Shown here: positions 51,400 through 61,720 of the stretch, piece after piece
Layout: each line of letters begins with the position of its first letter
Position numbering within the stretch: position 1 is the first letter of the stretch
Origin: Acinetobacter piscicola
GTDB lineage: Bacteria > Pseudomonadota > Gammaproteobacteria > Pseudomonadales > Moraxellaceae
DNA: 64,000 nt
Reading direction: 5' to 3'
Assembly (NCBI RefSeq): GCF_015218165.1
Contig: NZ_CP048661.1
Coordinates: 84,816 to 148,815 of the forward strand
The notes under the pieces: generated by a model
Databases searched by the model: none
Told to the model about the DNA's origin: nothing
What the model saw: only the letters and a program-made list of their open reading frames with translations
Program-made: the position numbers and the translations under genes

Positions 51400-53180
51400 T
51401 AAACAACAATGACAAACACCGACTAAAAGGGGCGTTTTACGATGAAAAATTCGAACTTGGAGCTTATGCAGAGCGCCTTCGAGAGGCAGAATCAAATAAA
51501 CCAACTGATCGTGAGCTTGCAGCTGCTCTCACAGACGCTGATCAACTTCGAGAAACTTATCGAGCAAAGCGAGCTGCCTATCATGAACAGTACCACCCTT
51601 TTAAACGGGATAGAGAGTACGACAAGATCCATAGAATCCAATCTAAGCTCGATTTTGACCGAGGTGGGGAATCTATCACCACAAGTGCTGCAAGAAGCAA
51701 CAATGGACTATCTAGTAGCGTTAAAAGCAATCCACGAGCAGATATCGAATACAGATATATCGAAACTCCAACGGCTTTCAGTCTCAATCGAATCGCTGCA
51801 GACCGAAATCAACAAAGCAATTGGCAGCATTTCGATAGATCAGAAGAGCATCCAAGCCCAAGTCCAGGCCCAAGTGAAGCAGGCGATAGAAGAGAGCCAA
51901 AGCGAGCTAATAGAGACCGGAATTCAGTCGCTATTAAACTCTCAAAAAGCCAAATACATGACATGGGCGAGTACAGTTTTTGGGGGGCTGATGATTTTAA
52001 TCAGTTTTTATACGATCTATCAGTTCAGTACAAACCTAAAAACCATCCAAGCACAAAAAGAAATGATTCAACAGAATTCACAAACAATTCAGAGCCAACT
52101 CAATTACCTAAACAGCATACGGAGATAAGTTATGCAGACCGAGATCGACCAATTTTTGACAGAGCAAAACGCCTTGTTGAGTCAACAAAACAGCTTGTTA
52201 GCAGAACAAAACGAAGCCTTGAGTCAACAGGTCAGTTCATTAAAGAATATTTTGACCACTTACAGCGAAGTAGAGCAGAGTTTAAAGGACAAAATCAACA
52301 ACTTGAACTCAGAGAAAGAAGCTCAACAAGCCTTGATTTTGGCTATGAAAGTAGAACTTTCAAAGCTCGAGCAGGGCGAATTTTCGGAGCAATTACAGCA
52401 AGCATTTCAAGAAAACTTGAGAACCCAGTTACAAATGCAATTAACGACAGCATTAAATCAACTGGATTTAAACAGCATTGTCAGCGACCTGGTAAAGATC
52501 GAATTAAAATCCATTCAACAGACGCTAGACACACAGCAGACAGACCTGGAGACAGCACTCTCAACCATCTTGCAATTGCAGCTACCCACCGACTTTTACA
52601 CAGACTTGGAGATGCAAAGCAAGCAGATCAATACGCTTGGGGAAACTGTAGAACGATTAATGACCTTAATCAACAACTTGAACAACTAGAACCCCTAGTC
52701 GCTAAAATTCGACCCAAGCCAAAGCCGGCTACAGATTTCCGTGACTTGAGAATTGACGCTTATTACCCTGGTTACGTTGCTGATCACAAACAACTTTCAG
52801 CCCAACAACAGCAAGCATACAACGATAATAATCTATTGCAATTGATTGGTTGTGTGCAGAAAAAAGCTCAAAACTTGGAGAAATACATCAGCCAAGCAAG
52901 CAGAATGATCAATACATGGGACTATGACAAAATCGAGGAGATCATCAAAAACGACCAACGCATGCTTAACTATCTGAAATGTGAAATTATTTTAGAGCCT
53001 CAAAATGACCATTTGAAACATCAAAGAGCGTCATATCAATCGTGTTTAGAGAGTTTTGAGAACATAAAGAGCCATATCCACGAGGTGAAAAAGCCTAATC
53101 CGACTCCTCAAAGCGATGTCTTAGAGCAAACTTATGAACCTGAAAAGCAGCCAAATCGTGATTATGATCTAGATTTTTAA
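51396..53180 (+). CDS. mobA: MobA/MobL relaxase, N-terminal part missing
   Basis: An open frame from the junction (RLNNNDKHRLKGAFYDEKFE) to 53180, about 594 residues of the Gln/Asn/Arg-rich C-terminal region of ColE1-type relaxases. The catalytic Tyr and histidine triad are upstream of the junction and absent. Two other genes lie wholly inside it in another frame, as mbeB and mbeD lie inside mbeA of ColE1. Without the relaxase domain it cannot nick oriT. Confidence 0.75.
   Translation, partial: RLNNNDKHRLKGAFYDEKFELGAYAERLREAESNKPTDRELAAALTDADQLRETYRAKRAAYHEQYHPFKRDREYDKIHRIQSKLDFDRGGESITTSAARSNNGLSSSVKSNPRADIEYRYIETPTAFSLNRIAADRNQQSNWQHFDRSEEHPSPSPGPSEAGDRREPKRANRDRNSVAIKLSKSQIHDMGEYSFWGADDFNQFLYDLSVQYKPKNHPSTKRNDSTEFTNNSEPTQLPKQHTEISYADRDRPIFDRAKRLVESTKQLVSRTKRSLESTGQFIKEYFDHLQRSRAEFKGQNQQLELRERSSTSLDFGYESRTFKARAGRIFGAITASISRKLENPVTNAINDSIKSTGFKQHCQRPGKDRIKIHSTDARHTADRPGDSTLNHLAIAATHRLLHRLGDAKQADQYAWGNCRTINDLNQQLEQLEPLVAKIRPKPKPATDFRDLRIDAYYPGYVADHKQLSAQQQQAYNDNNLLQLIGCVQKKAQNLEKYISQASRMINTWDYDKIEEIIKNDQRMLNYLKCEIILEPQNDHLKHQRASYQSCLESFENIKSHIHEVKKPNPTPQSDVLEQTYEPEKQPNRDYDLDF
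51442..52128 (+). CDS. mobB: MobB-like protein nested in mobA
   Basis: 228 residues in a frame different from mobA. Long coiled coil, then a transmembrane helix near residues 175-197 (WASTVFGGLMILISFYTIYQ), then another coil: the layout of MbeB/MobB proteins that tether the relaxosome to the membrane. It starts MKNSNLELMQSAFERQNQIN. The reading frame stays open for 228 codons within a second coding frame, which argues it is real. Confidence 0.75.
   Translation: MKNSNLELMQSAFERQNQINQLIVSLQLLSQTLINFEKLIEQSELPIMNSTTLLNGIESTTRSIESNLSSILTEVGNLSPQVLQEATMDYLVALKAIHEQISNTDISKLQRLSVSIESLQTEINKAIGSISIDQKSIQAQVQAQVKQAIEESQSELIETGIQSLLNSQKAKYMTWASTVFGGLMILISFYTIYQFSTNLKTIQAQKEMIQQNSQTIQSQLNYLNSIRR
52132..52689 (+). 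CDS. mobD: MobD-like coiled-coil protein nested in mobA
   Basis: 185 residues, starting 3 bases after the mobB stop and in its frame. Nearly pure Gln/Leu coiled coil (QFLTEQNALLSQQNSLLAEQ), like MbeD entry-exclusion proteins of ColE1 relatives. Coupled to mobB by spacing. Confidence 0.7.
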   Translation: MQTEIDQFLTEQNALLSQQNSLLAEQNEALSQQVSSLKNILTTYSEVEQSLKDKINNLNSEKEAQQALILAMKVELSKLEQGEFSEQLQQAFQENLRTQLQMQLTTALNQLDLNSIVSDLVKIELKSIQQTLDTQQTDLETALSTILQLQLPTDFYTDLEMQSKQINTLGETVERLMTLINNLNN

Positions 53181-53350
53181 TTTCAGCATTGATGATATAA
53201 ACCGTCCGCTTCGATAATAGCAAAAGCGCAGATTCTACAAGCGGACATTTCTATTTGGGGTTTACACAACAAAAAAGGGAGCTGTAAGCCACTGCTGTCC
53301 CATAGTTTGATTTAAATAAAAAAACCTGAGTCCGAACAGTTAAAATATGA
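53181..53350. other. Boundary between mobA and IS4-family remnant
   Basis: Holds a short hairpin GTCCGCTT... AAGCGGAC (53207-53247), a likely mobA terminator, then the IS left part. Confidence 0.4.
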
Positions 53351-54025
53351 GTGCAAACAAACACTTTAACGACCAGGATTCAGGTTTTGTCACATCAGAA
53401 TACCGTATTTCATCAGTTAATTAAACCAGTCTTACGACAAGATTTTGAACGGCTTGCTAAACAACATCATGTTGGGCAGAAATTCAGATCTGCTTCTCGA
53501 TGGGATCAGTTTATTGCCCTGTTAATGTCCCAACTTTCCTGCCGACAAAGCCTACGGGATATTCAATCCAATCTTGAGTCCCAGCAGGAAAAGCTTAATC
53601 ATCTCGGAGCAAAGTCTATTCCCCGAAGCACGCTGGCACGAATCAACGAGGAGCAACCTGCTGCCTTGTATAAACAGATGTTTCATCAATTACTGCAATA
53701 CTGTGAAAAATCAAAAGTAGCCCATAAATTTCGCTTCAAGAATCCTCTGTATTCCCTGGATGCCAGTCACATTGATCTGTCGCTTTCCTTGTGCGCATGG
53801 GCCAAAGTTCATGATTCAAAAGCCAGCATGAAACTCAGCATAGGATTGAATCACAGCAATCATATTCCTGAGTTTGTTGCAGTTGAAAATGGTAAAGAAA
53901 ATGACATGGTACAAGGCCGAAAATTCCAGTTTCCCTCTGGCAGTATTGTGGTCTTTGACAAAGGCTATGTAGATTATCAATGGTATGCGAATCTGACCGC
54001 TCAAAATATTGGCTTTGCTGAATAA
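53351..54025 (+). pseudogene. IS4-family transposase, 3' truncated
   Basis: 224 residues. N-terminal DUF4372 (HQNTVFHQLIKPVLRQDFER), SRWDQFIALLMSQLSCRQSL, and the first DDE Asp in YSLDASHIDLSLSL and second in VVFDKGYVDY. The final E-containing third is missing where the IS-end-like 16-mer GTGCAACAAAGCCCTC follows, so another IS event cut it. Confidence 0.85.
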
Positions 54026-54064
54026 GCCGTCATGAATAGGTTTGTGCAACAAAGCCCTCTATAG

Positions 54065-55391
54065 CTCACGGCTTTTGGTTGTTGAGCTTTTTGAGTAGGT
54101 GATTGCTTATATTTTATCGTTTGTTTTGTTTTTTTAATAGCTGTATCAATAGCTGTATTGAAAGAGATGCTTGGAAGGATCTGTGCTGCTTCCAGGACAT
54201 TACTGATCAATTTGGATTGGTATATCAAGTCATGGAGAATAAAGTTGTTGTTCTGGTCCTATATGTTGATAGACGAGGTAGGGTCTATAAAGGCATGCAA
54301 TCAAATTGGCTCACGGCTTTTGGTTGTTGAGCTTTTTTGAGTAGGTGATTGCTTATATTTTATCGTTTGTTTTGTTGTTTCGATAACTGTATCAATAGCT
54401 GTATTGAAAGAGATGCTTGGAAGGATCTGTGCTGCTTCCAGGACATTACTGATCAATTTGGATTGGTATATCAAGTCATGGAGAATAAAGTTGTTGTTCT
54501 GGTCCTATATGTTGATAGACGAGGTAGGGTCTATAAAGGCATGCAATCAAATTGGCTCACGGCTTTTGGTTGTTGAGCTTTTTTGAGTAGGTGATTGCTT
54601 ATATTTTATCGTTTGTTTTGTTGTTTCGATAACTGTATCAATAGCTGTATTGAAAGAGATGCTTGGAAGGATCTGTGCTGCTTCCAGGACATTACTGATC
54701 AATTTGGATTGGTATATCAAGTCATGGAGAATAAAGTTGTTGTTCTGGTCCTAGATGTTGATAGACGAGGTAGGGTCTATAAAGGCATGCAATCAAATTG
54801 GCTCACGGCTTTTGGTTGTTGAGCTTTTTGAGTAGGTAATTGCTTATATTTTATCGTTTGTTTTGTTGTTTCGATAACTGTATCAATAGCTGTATTGAAA
54901 GAGATGCTTGGAAGGATCTGTGCTGCTTCCAGGACATTACTGATCAATTTGGATTGGTATATCAAGTCATGGAGAATAAAGTTGTTGTTCTGGTCCTAGA
55001 TGTTGATAGACGAGGTAGGGTCTATAAAGGCATGCAATCAAATTGGCTCACGGCTTTTGGTTGTTGAGCTTTTTGAGTAGGTAATTGCTTATATTTTATC
55101 GTTTGTTTTGTTGTTTCGATAACTGTATCAATAGCTGTATTGAAAGAGATGCTTGGAAGGATCTGTGCTGCTTCCAGGACATTACTGATCAATTTGGATT
55201 GGTATATCAAGTCATGGAGAATAAAGTTGTTGTTCTGGTCCTAGATGTTGATAGACGAGGTAGGGTCTATAAAGGCATGCAATCAAATTGGCTCACGGCT
55301 TTTGGTTGTTGAGCTTTTTGAGTAGGTGATTGCTTATATTTTATCGTTTGTTTTTGCTGTTTTAATAGCTGTATCAATAGCCGTATTGGAA
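54065..55391 (+). repeat. Tandem array of a 245-246 bp unit carrying a relE-like fragment
   Basis: Units start at 54065, 54310, 54556, 54802 and 55047, with a partial sixth from 55292. Spacing is 245, 246, 246, 245, 245. They are almost identical; unit 1 differs at a few bases. Each has a 75-codon frame whose second half reads DQFGLVYQVMENKVVVLVLY-V-D-RRGRVYK, close to the C-terminal strand region of RelE toxins. An IS3 remnant follows the partial unit. Too long for a CRISPR repeat. Confidence 0.85.
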
Positions 55392-56160
55392 GGGACATAT
55401 TAAAAAAGGCCGCGGTGTACTTCGCAAGCCAGTCCAAATGAGGTACGCCTTTATTCAGGACAATCAGCAAATATAGCCGATCCGTTGTTTATGTTCAACT
55501 CTGGATGTTCATCACAGTGATTATTACGCATGGTTAAAGGTTAAAGCAACCAACCAGTAAAACTGCCAAGAAACGGCAACAACTCTTTGGGTAATTCTGG
55601 CTAGAATCTGGCTATCGCAAGATTCACTGTGATTTGAAAGATGTTGGTGAGAGTTACGGGATCAATCAGGTCTATCGGTTGATGAAAGCTAATTGTCTTA
55701 AATCATAGCGGGGTTATCGTAAACCTAGATCTCATGCTGGTAATACCGCTGTCGTTGCTGCAAACACTTTAGACCGACAATTTATCCAATTCATCCCAAC
55801 CAACTGTGGGTGACTGAAATCACTTATATCCGTACGCATGAAGGCTGGTTATATCTTGCGGTGGTGATTGATTTATTTTCGCGTCTTGTGGTTGGCTGGT
55901 CGATGAAATCCAGAATCACCACAGACCTGCTTTTAAATGCATTATTGATGGCTTTGTGGCGAAGAAACCCAAAGAACAAAGTCCTGATTCATTCTGACCA
56001 AGGCAGTCAATACACCAGCCATGGGTGGCAGACATTTCTCAAGCATCATAATCTTGAAAGCAGTATGAGTCGGCGTGGAAACTGCCATTATAATGCTGTT
56101 ACCGAGAGTTTCTTTCAGTTGTTAAAGCGAGAGAGGATCAAGATGGATATATGTGTCTAG
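55386..56160 (+). pseudogene. Degenerate IS3-family element
   Basis: DILKKAAVYFASQSK (end of orfA) abuts the tandem array; then orfB pieces separated by stops and shifts: IHCDLKDVGESYGINQVYRL, then from 55810 WVTEITYIRTHEGWLYLAVV, HSDQGSQYTS and NAVTESFFQLLKRERI. Catalytic D, D and E are recognisable but the frame is broken. Nothing is seen in 56161-56462 apart from AT-rich DNA. Confidence 0.8.
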
Positions 56161-56462
56161 AATTTTGGTGGCTATTCAGTCCAATAGAATAAAGACATGT
56201 TTTTAAACTGTTACCTCTATTTCTACAAAATTAATAAATGATTTTTTATGTTCCTTAGAACATGAATATAAATGAGAAAGGGTAGAGTTTTATAGATGGT
56301 TAATGAGTTCTAAGGCTCGTCAGAGCTTTAGAAGGAATGTTAATTAATTTTTATAATTCTTCTTTTAAGATAAAAATTTTTAACTAATTGATTACTATTA
56401 TATTTATATCTAACTCAAGACAAGCTTTTGTCTTAGGACTATGTTTTACTATTTTAAAAGAA

Positions 56463-57744
56463 AGAGGTGGTCCCACTTGTTTGAACAACTAAAAGCTTAT
56501 TTATAAGTGATGTTCTGCTCTAGTTAAGCTACCTTATTTTGTTGTGGTAGCTGGTCATAGTAAAACTCATCTGGAGTCATTTTGTCCAGACTCGAATGAG
56601 GTCGTTTCAAATTATAAAATTCAAAATATGCACTCAATTGCTTTTTCGCATCGGTGACACTGCTATAAGCTTTGAGATACACCTCTTCATATTTAACGCT
56701 CCGCCATAATCGTTCAATCATCACATTATCGACCCAACGACCTTTACCGTCCATGCTGATTTGGATGTCATTTGATTTTAACACTTCAATAAACGCATCA
56801 CTGGTAAATTGACTGCCTTGGTCTGTATTAAAGACTTCAGGTCGGCCATATTTTTCAATAGCTTCATTTAATGTTTCTATACAAAATGCAACCTCCATAC
56901 TAATCGATACGCTATGAGCAAGCACCTTACGGCTGTGCCAATCAATCACAGCACATAAGTAGACGAAGCCTTTTGCCATAGGGATATATGTTATATCCGT
57001 TGCCCACACTTGATTACTCCGTTGAATATTCAATCCTTTGAGCAGATAAGGATATTTACGGTGAGCTTCATTGGCCTGACTTAGATTTGGTTTACGATAT
57101 AACGCATTAATGCCCATTTTCTTCATTAAAGTACGTGTATGACGTCGTCCTATATGATGTCCTTGACGGTTCAATAAATCACGCATCATACGGCTACCTG
57201 CAAAAGGGTATTGCATATGTAATTCATCAATACAGCGCATCAGCTTCAGATCTGATGCACTCACAGGTTTTGGGCGATAGTAATAACAACCACGGGAGAC
57301 TTTCAGTAGCTTAGCTTGCTTAGATACTGAAATCTGAAGTGAGTCGTCGATTAACTTTTGTGGTTGAAGCGGCCCAGTTTCTTCAACACACCTTCTAAAA
57401 AATCAATTTCTAATGCCTGCTCACCGATTTTTGCATGTAGTTTTTTTAGATCAATGGGTGGTTCTGCTGGAGCTTTTGATTGATCGAAGGCTTGCGAGGA
57501 AGCCGAAATCAATTGATTTTTCCAGTCGATAATTTGGTTTTGATGAACATCAAATTCAGCACTCAATTCAGCAAGTGTTTTTTCTGCTTTAATTGCAGCA
57601 AGTGCTACCTTAGCTTTAAAGTCATTTGAATGATTTCTTCTTGGTCTACGTGCCATAAAATACTCCATATATCGATGTTTATAACATCATTTGGGGAGCA
57701 AAATATCACTTATAGGTGTTGTTCAAATTTACGGAGCCATCTCT
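56463..57744 (-). mobile_element. IS3-family element, variant B, copy 1 (1282 bp)
   Basis: Ends AGAGGTGG and CCATCTCT; GAA at 56460-56462 and 57745-57747 is a 3-bp target duplication. orfA (57351-57656) and orfB (56524 to about 57369) differ from variant A by scattered changes (for example INALYRKPNLSQANEAHRKY). Identical proteins to the copy at 62719, in inverted orientation. Confidence 0.92.
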
Positions 57745-57819
57745 GAACTCTTTGAATTTATAACTGTTGATAACTGCCTAAGCTCTTACACAATTTATTG
57801 TATAATATAAAGGGCTGTG

Positions 57820-58160
57820 GGAAAAAAAGTGTAAAGTATTTCTTGTAAACAATTGTTTTTATAGTAAATGTATATTTAATTTTCATTTCTAAAAAAAGTG
57901 TAAAATAATTATCTAATCAATCAAATCTTATTAGCTCGAAACTTTGCGAGCGTATAGCTAAATGCGCTAGCATTTTGATATACCGAGTAATAGTTTGAGC
58001 AAACAAACGACTGAACCAGTTTACTATAGAATGAGAGTAACAGAGTGCGTTAGTTGATCTCAAGACAAAATGCTATGTCCAAGAGAAACCCTTACACTTT
58101 TCTATCTTAGATAAGGGGGGTATGCTTAAAAAAGTGTATAGTTTGATTTTACACTTTTTT
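57820..58160. repeat. Iteron-like repeats (candidate origin)
   Basis: The 12-mer AAAAAGTGTAAA occurs at 57824-57835 and 57893-57904, with one change at 58129-58140 (AAAAAGTGTATA), and inverted at 58148-58159 (exact) and about 58092-58103 (partial). The last two-copy set forms a hairpin. They precede the 629-aa gene. An AT-rich stretch and this spacing suit a plasmid origin. Confidence 0.6.
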
Positions 58161-58350
58161 ATATTGAAATATTATCAATCAAATACTTAAAAAGAGTAAA
58201 CAATGGACTTGTGTGAAATAAAGTGTTGACATTGATTTATAATTTTGATACTGTTAATCACATAGGATAGAGGATTATCCCTCACTACTTCATATCCTGA
58301 CAACATATAAATGACACTAAAAATTAAGACCTATTTAGGTAATCCGATAA

Positions 58351-60240
58351 ATGAATTTACAAGATTTAGTAATAAATAATGCAGTAAAAATAGAGCAAGA
58401 TGCTCAAGCAAATACAATAACAATTATAGCTAGTGATAGCTCCGAAAAACTTTCAAATCTAATTAAGGATTTTCCAGACAACTGTTATGTAAATAAACAA
58501 ATTACAGGTTGTGGTGGTACAACATTAGTTATCCGTAATGCAAAAAATTATGTAGTTCTCGTTCCTTACATTAACCTACTTAAATCCAAATTAGCAGACA
58601 ACCAAGGAATTGTTGATTTAATTGGCGTGTATGGTGATACCGAGAGAGAAGAAATAACAGAATATTTAAAAGACACTTCAAGTTCTAGAAAAATTGTTTG
58701 TACTTTTGACTCATTACCAAAACTCCTAACAACACCAGGCTTCAATCCAAAAGCATTTAAATTACTGATTGATGAAGCACATACACTTGTGAATTTAGGT
58801 AGTTTCAAAGCAGCTACTTGTGAATATGTACTTCAAAACTATAACAAGTTTGGTTCGTACGTTTTCTTAACAGCGACACCAACAAAACGTGAATATTTTC
58901 CTTCAGCACTCGAACATTTACCACTATGTACAATCGAGTGGGGTGATGTTAGACCGGTTAAATTTAACCTTCAAAAAATTGAACATGGCGTAGGTGTAAA
59001 CAATGCTTTGTTTGGATTGTGCTATGATTATTTGATGGGAACAATTGAAGGCAATGCTCATATCTTCTATAACTCAGTGACAGAAATTGCATCTATCCTA
59101 AGTAAGTTGAAAGCCTTAGTTGATAAGGAAACAGGTAAGAATCTGTTTAATCCTGACGATATTAGAGTTGTATGTTCAAAATCAAATTCAAACCAAAAAA
59201 CATTTAATAGTAAGCTTGGCTTGAAATGGGCAAAGATCAGTGACATCACTTCAGCCCCTGCAAAGATCAATCTGTATACTTCAACTGCTTTTGAAGGTGC
59301 AGACATCTTCGATGAAGAAGGACAAACCTACATCATCATTAATGGACTCCGTGATGCTACAAAAGTAGATTTCCATGTACTTGTACCTCAAATTTGTGGT
59401 CGTATTCGAAACACAAAATATAATGAACACATTAATCTATTAGTTGGAAATCTACCTGAAGCTGCAAGTTGTACAAAAGAAGAATGGATGCAGGAAGTTC
59501 AGAAACGTATCCAAGACAGCGAAGACGTTTTGAATGATATCAAAGAAGGTAAAATGTCAGATGCAGGACGTGAACAATTAAGAAAAGCTGCTGAAGATGA
59601 CAAGTACACATTCAAAGATGAAAAAGGTGAACTGTATGTTTCAGACGTTGCATTGAAAGCTGAATTACAGGCATACGAAGCACTAGAAGCAACTTATGTG
59701 GTACGTGTTGTTGCAGGTGCTGAAGTTAATGAAGATGGATATTCTGCCTCATTTAGAGCTTTACTGACTGATGAAACAAAACATAAAGCATTCGCTCATA
59801 AACCTGAAGGTGTAGCTAAATTTTTATCAGGTCATAGCCAGTGCTTTTATGAAACGATGAAAGAATATTGTGAAGCAAGAGATGCAGATAATTCTAAAAT
59901 TTATAAATTGGTTGATGCAAAGGATGACTATTTCAAAACTGCTTATGATGTTTTGACGCACGACACGATTAGAAAATTTGAATATAGAAAGTTACCAATT
60001 GAAAGAGCATTAAAGATTCAAGATGCACAGAAGGATAATGCAACTGAAATTCCGACTTTACTTAATTTGAAAAAGGATGAAGTTATTCTTCGTTCAGATA
60101 TAAAAGTTCGTATTCAAGATGTTTATAATGAACTTAATATACCTGACAAAGCAAAAGCTACTGATATTGAAAAATGGTATAAAGTTAAAGATACTAGATT
60201 AAATACAAAGCCTGCTTTTAAAATAGTTAAAATGTTGTAA
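58351..60240 (+). CDS. SF2-helicase-like protein, candidate replication protein
   Basis: 629 residues. Motif I is ITGCGGTTLVI (51-61), without the usual lysine; motif II DEAH at 141-144 (LLIDEAHTLV); motif III TATP at 174-177; motif V FEGADI (314-319) and motif VI QICGRIRN (347-354). Residues 400-629 are helical with no known motif. Downstream of iteron-like repeats and upstream of parA, it may be the replication protein, or a helicase/primase partner. A classical Rep_3 or other initiator is absent in the window. Start ATG 58351 has a weak ribosome site. Confidence 0.7.
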   Translation: MNLQDLVINNAVKIEQDAQANTITIIASDSSEKLSNLIKDFPDNCYVNKQITGCGGTTLVIRNAKNYVVLVPYINLLKSKLADNQGIVDLIGVYGDTEREEITEYLKDTSSSRKIVCTFDSLPKLLTTPGFNPKAFKLLIDEAHTLVNLGSFKAATCEYVLQNYNKFGSYVFLTATPTKREYFPSALEHLPLCTIEWGDVRPVKFNLQKIEHGVGVNNALFGLCYDYLMGTIEGNAHIFYNSVTEIASILSKLKALVDKETGKNLFNPDDIRVVCSKSNSNQKTFNSKLGLKWAKISDITSAPAKINLYTSTAFEGADIFDEEGQTYIIINGLRDATKVDFHVLVPQICGRIRNTKYNEHINLLVGNLPEAASCTKEEWMQEVQKRIQDSEDVLNDIKEGKMSDAGREQLRKAAEDDKYTFKDEKGELYVSDVALKAELQAYEALEATYVVRVVAGAEVNEDGYSASFRALLTDETKHKAFAHKPEGVAKFLSGHSQCFYETMKEYCEARDADNSKIYKLVDAKDDYFKTAYDVLTHDTIRKFEYRKLPIERALKIQDAQKDNATEIPTLLNLKKDEVILRSDIKVRIQDVYNELNIPDKAKATDIEKWYKVKDTRLNTKPAFKIVKML

Positions 60241-61039
60241 TTAGAATAACTAAATACAAGTTTTTACATCATTTAATACCTCTAACAATACAGCTATTAA
60301 ATGAACATCCAAGAGATTGTAGATTTAGTTCAATTAAGTCATGACATTGTTAAGATTTCCTCTATAGAAAGCATATTCATCACCTGCTGCAGTCCAATAC
60401 GCTGTCAGGGTTTACCCTGGATCAGCCCTGTAATTTTCTAGGCTGAGTGCTACAGTTTCACTCTGGTGGATAAAGCTCAATGGAACTTGTCCTATTCCAA
60501 TCGTCTGGCACAAAGCCAGACCACCAGGACTTTCATGCGATGGCCATGCTTATTACAGAATAGATAAGCGCAATGTGGTTTGATGTAGCCAAAGGCTCTC
60601 ATCACCTATGCCATTGCAGTATCCATATCCGCATGCATGTCCATGGGCTGGAGAACGCTTGATTTCATCAATACAGATCATTTAATTATACTAGAGTAAT
60701 ATTTGATATTCAAAAGACTAAGCTATCTAGAGCATCTGCTGCAGTAGAATCCTAATGTGAGCAACAGTCTCTTGATTGCTGGCGGCGGTTCAGTTCTTCT
60801 TTTACTGGGGGCAAATGCAGCACTTTTAATAATGGAAACTATGGACGGTATTGAATAGCTAGAAAAAGCGGTGGTTCACCGGATGCTTACAGTTTGAAAC
60901 GTACCATAAATTAATATTAAAACCAGATATATAAAAAGATATCAACCCGTATAGTTTAGTGCTTTAGAATCTGTATCACCCCCAGTTTAATGCGGCACAT
61001 CACATCTATAACCTGTTACAAAATAAACAAATATTATTC
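60241..61039. other. Intergenic stretch with decayed pieces
   Basis: About 800 bases without a gene. GC is higher at 60380-60660 (CACCTGCTGCAG..., GTCTGGCACAAAGCC), which looks like eroded foreign coding DNA with many stops. A hydrophobic 33-codon frame at 60757-60858 (SNSLLIAGGGSVLLLLGANA) could be a small membrane peptide but has no clear ribosome site. Confidence 0.45.
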
Positions 61040-61079
61040 TTGTAGACTTATATTAATCCTTTATACAATAGAGCTATTG
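61040..61079 (+). promoter_or_regulatory. parA promoter with overlapping dyad
   Basis: TTGTAG (61040-61045) and TACAAT (61064-61069), 18 bases apart. A dyad CAATAG-AG-CTATTG (61066-61079) overlaps the -10 box and could bind the parB-like protein or ParA for autorepression. AGAAGAAG lies before the start. Confidence 0.5.
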
Positions 61080-61105
61080 TTACATCTATTTAGGTAGAAG
61101 AAGAA

Positions 61106-61720
61106 ATGATAATTACCATTGCCAATCGTAAAGGTGGAGTAGGTAAGACAACACTGGCTACAAACCTTGCTGTAGCCTTGAGTAAGAAGGGGTCTATAGT
61201 CCTAGTTGATGCTGATGATCAACAGTCAGCTCTTAAATGGTCTAAGCGTAGAACTCAAAATCCTGTTTATACTGAATACCATACTGGTGATTTAAAGAAG
61301 ATCCTTTTAGATCTTCAAAAGAAATATGACTATGTTTTATTAGACGTAGCTGGGCGTGACAGTGAAGAATTTAGATCTGCTCTTCAAGTCAGTGATAAGT
61401 TAATTGTTCCAACACAACCAAGCCAAGCCGATGTTGAAGTCCTTCCATTTGTATTGAAATTATTTAATACCTATCACAAGGTCAATGAAAAGCTTCAACC
61501 ATATCTGGTTGTTAATAAAGCTCCATCAAATACAAGATCTACTGAAGTTGCAGATTCAATCGAACTGCTAGGAACACTTCCTAAATTCAAGTTATTAAAC
61601 ACCATTATCCGTGATCGTAAACAATTCCGTGATGCAACGATTCAAGGCTTGTCTGTAATGGAAATGGGTAGCTCTAAGGCTAGAGATGAATTTAATGATT
61701 TCTTGGTGGAGATCCTATAA
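61106..61720 (+). CDS. parA: ParA-type partition ATPase
   Basis: 204 residues, small type Ib ParA without N-terminal HTH. Deviant Walker A KGGVGKTT (9-16), Walker A' at VLVDADDQQSALKW, Walker B YVLLDVAGRDSEE. It moves plasmid copies along the nucleoid. The parB-like gene overlaps its stop by one base (TAATG). Confidence 0.93.
   Translation: MIITIANRKGGVGKTTLATNLAVALSKKGSIVLVDADDQQSALKWSKRRTQNPVYTEYHTGDLKKILLDLQKKYDYVLLDVAGRDSEEFRSALQVSDKLIVPTQPSQADVEVLPFVLKLFNTYHKVNEKLQPYLVVNKAPSNTRSTEVADSIELLGTLPKFKLLNTIIRDRKQFRDATIQGLSVMEMGSSKARDEFNDFLVEIL

Noticed and set aside
54065..55391. Tandem repeats considered as a CRISPR array
   Set aside because: The unit is 245 bp with no alternating short repeat and variable spacer, and no cas gene is near.
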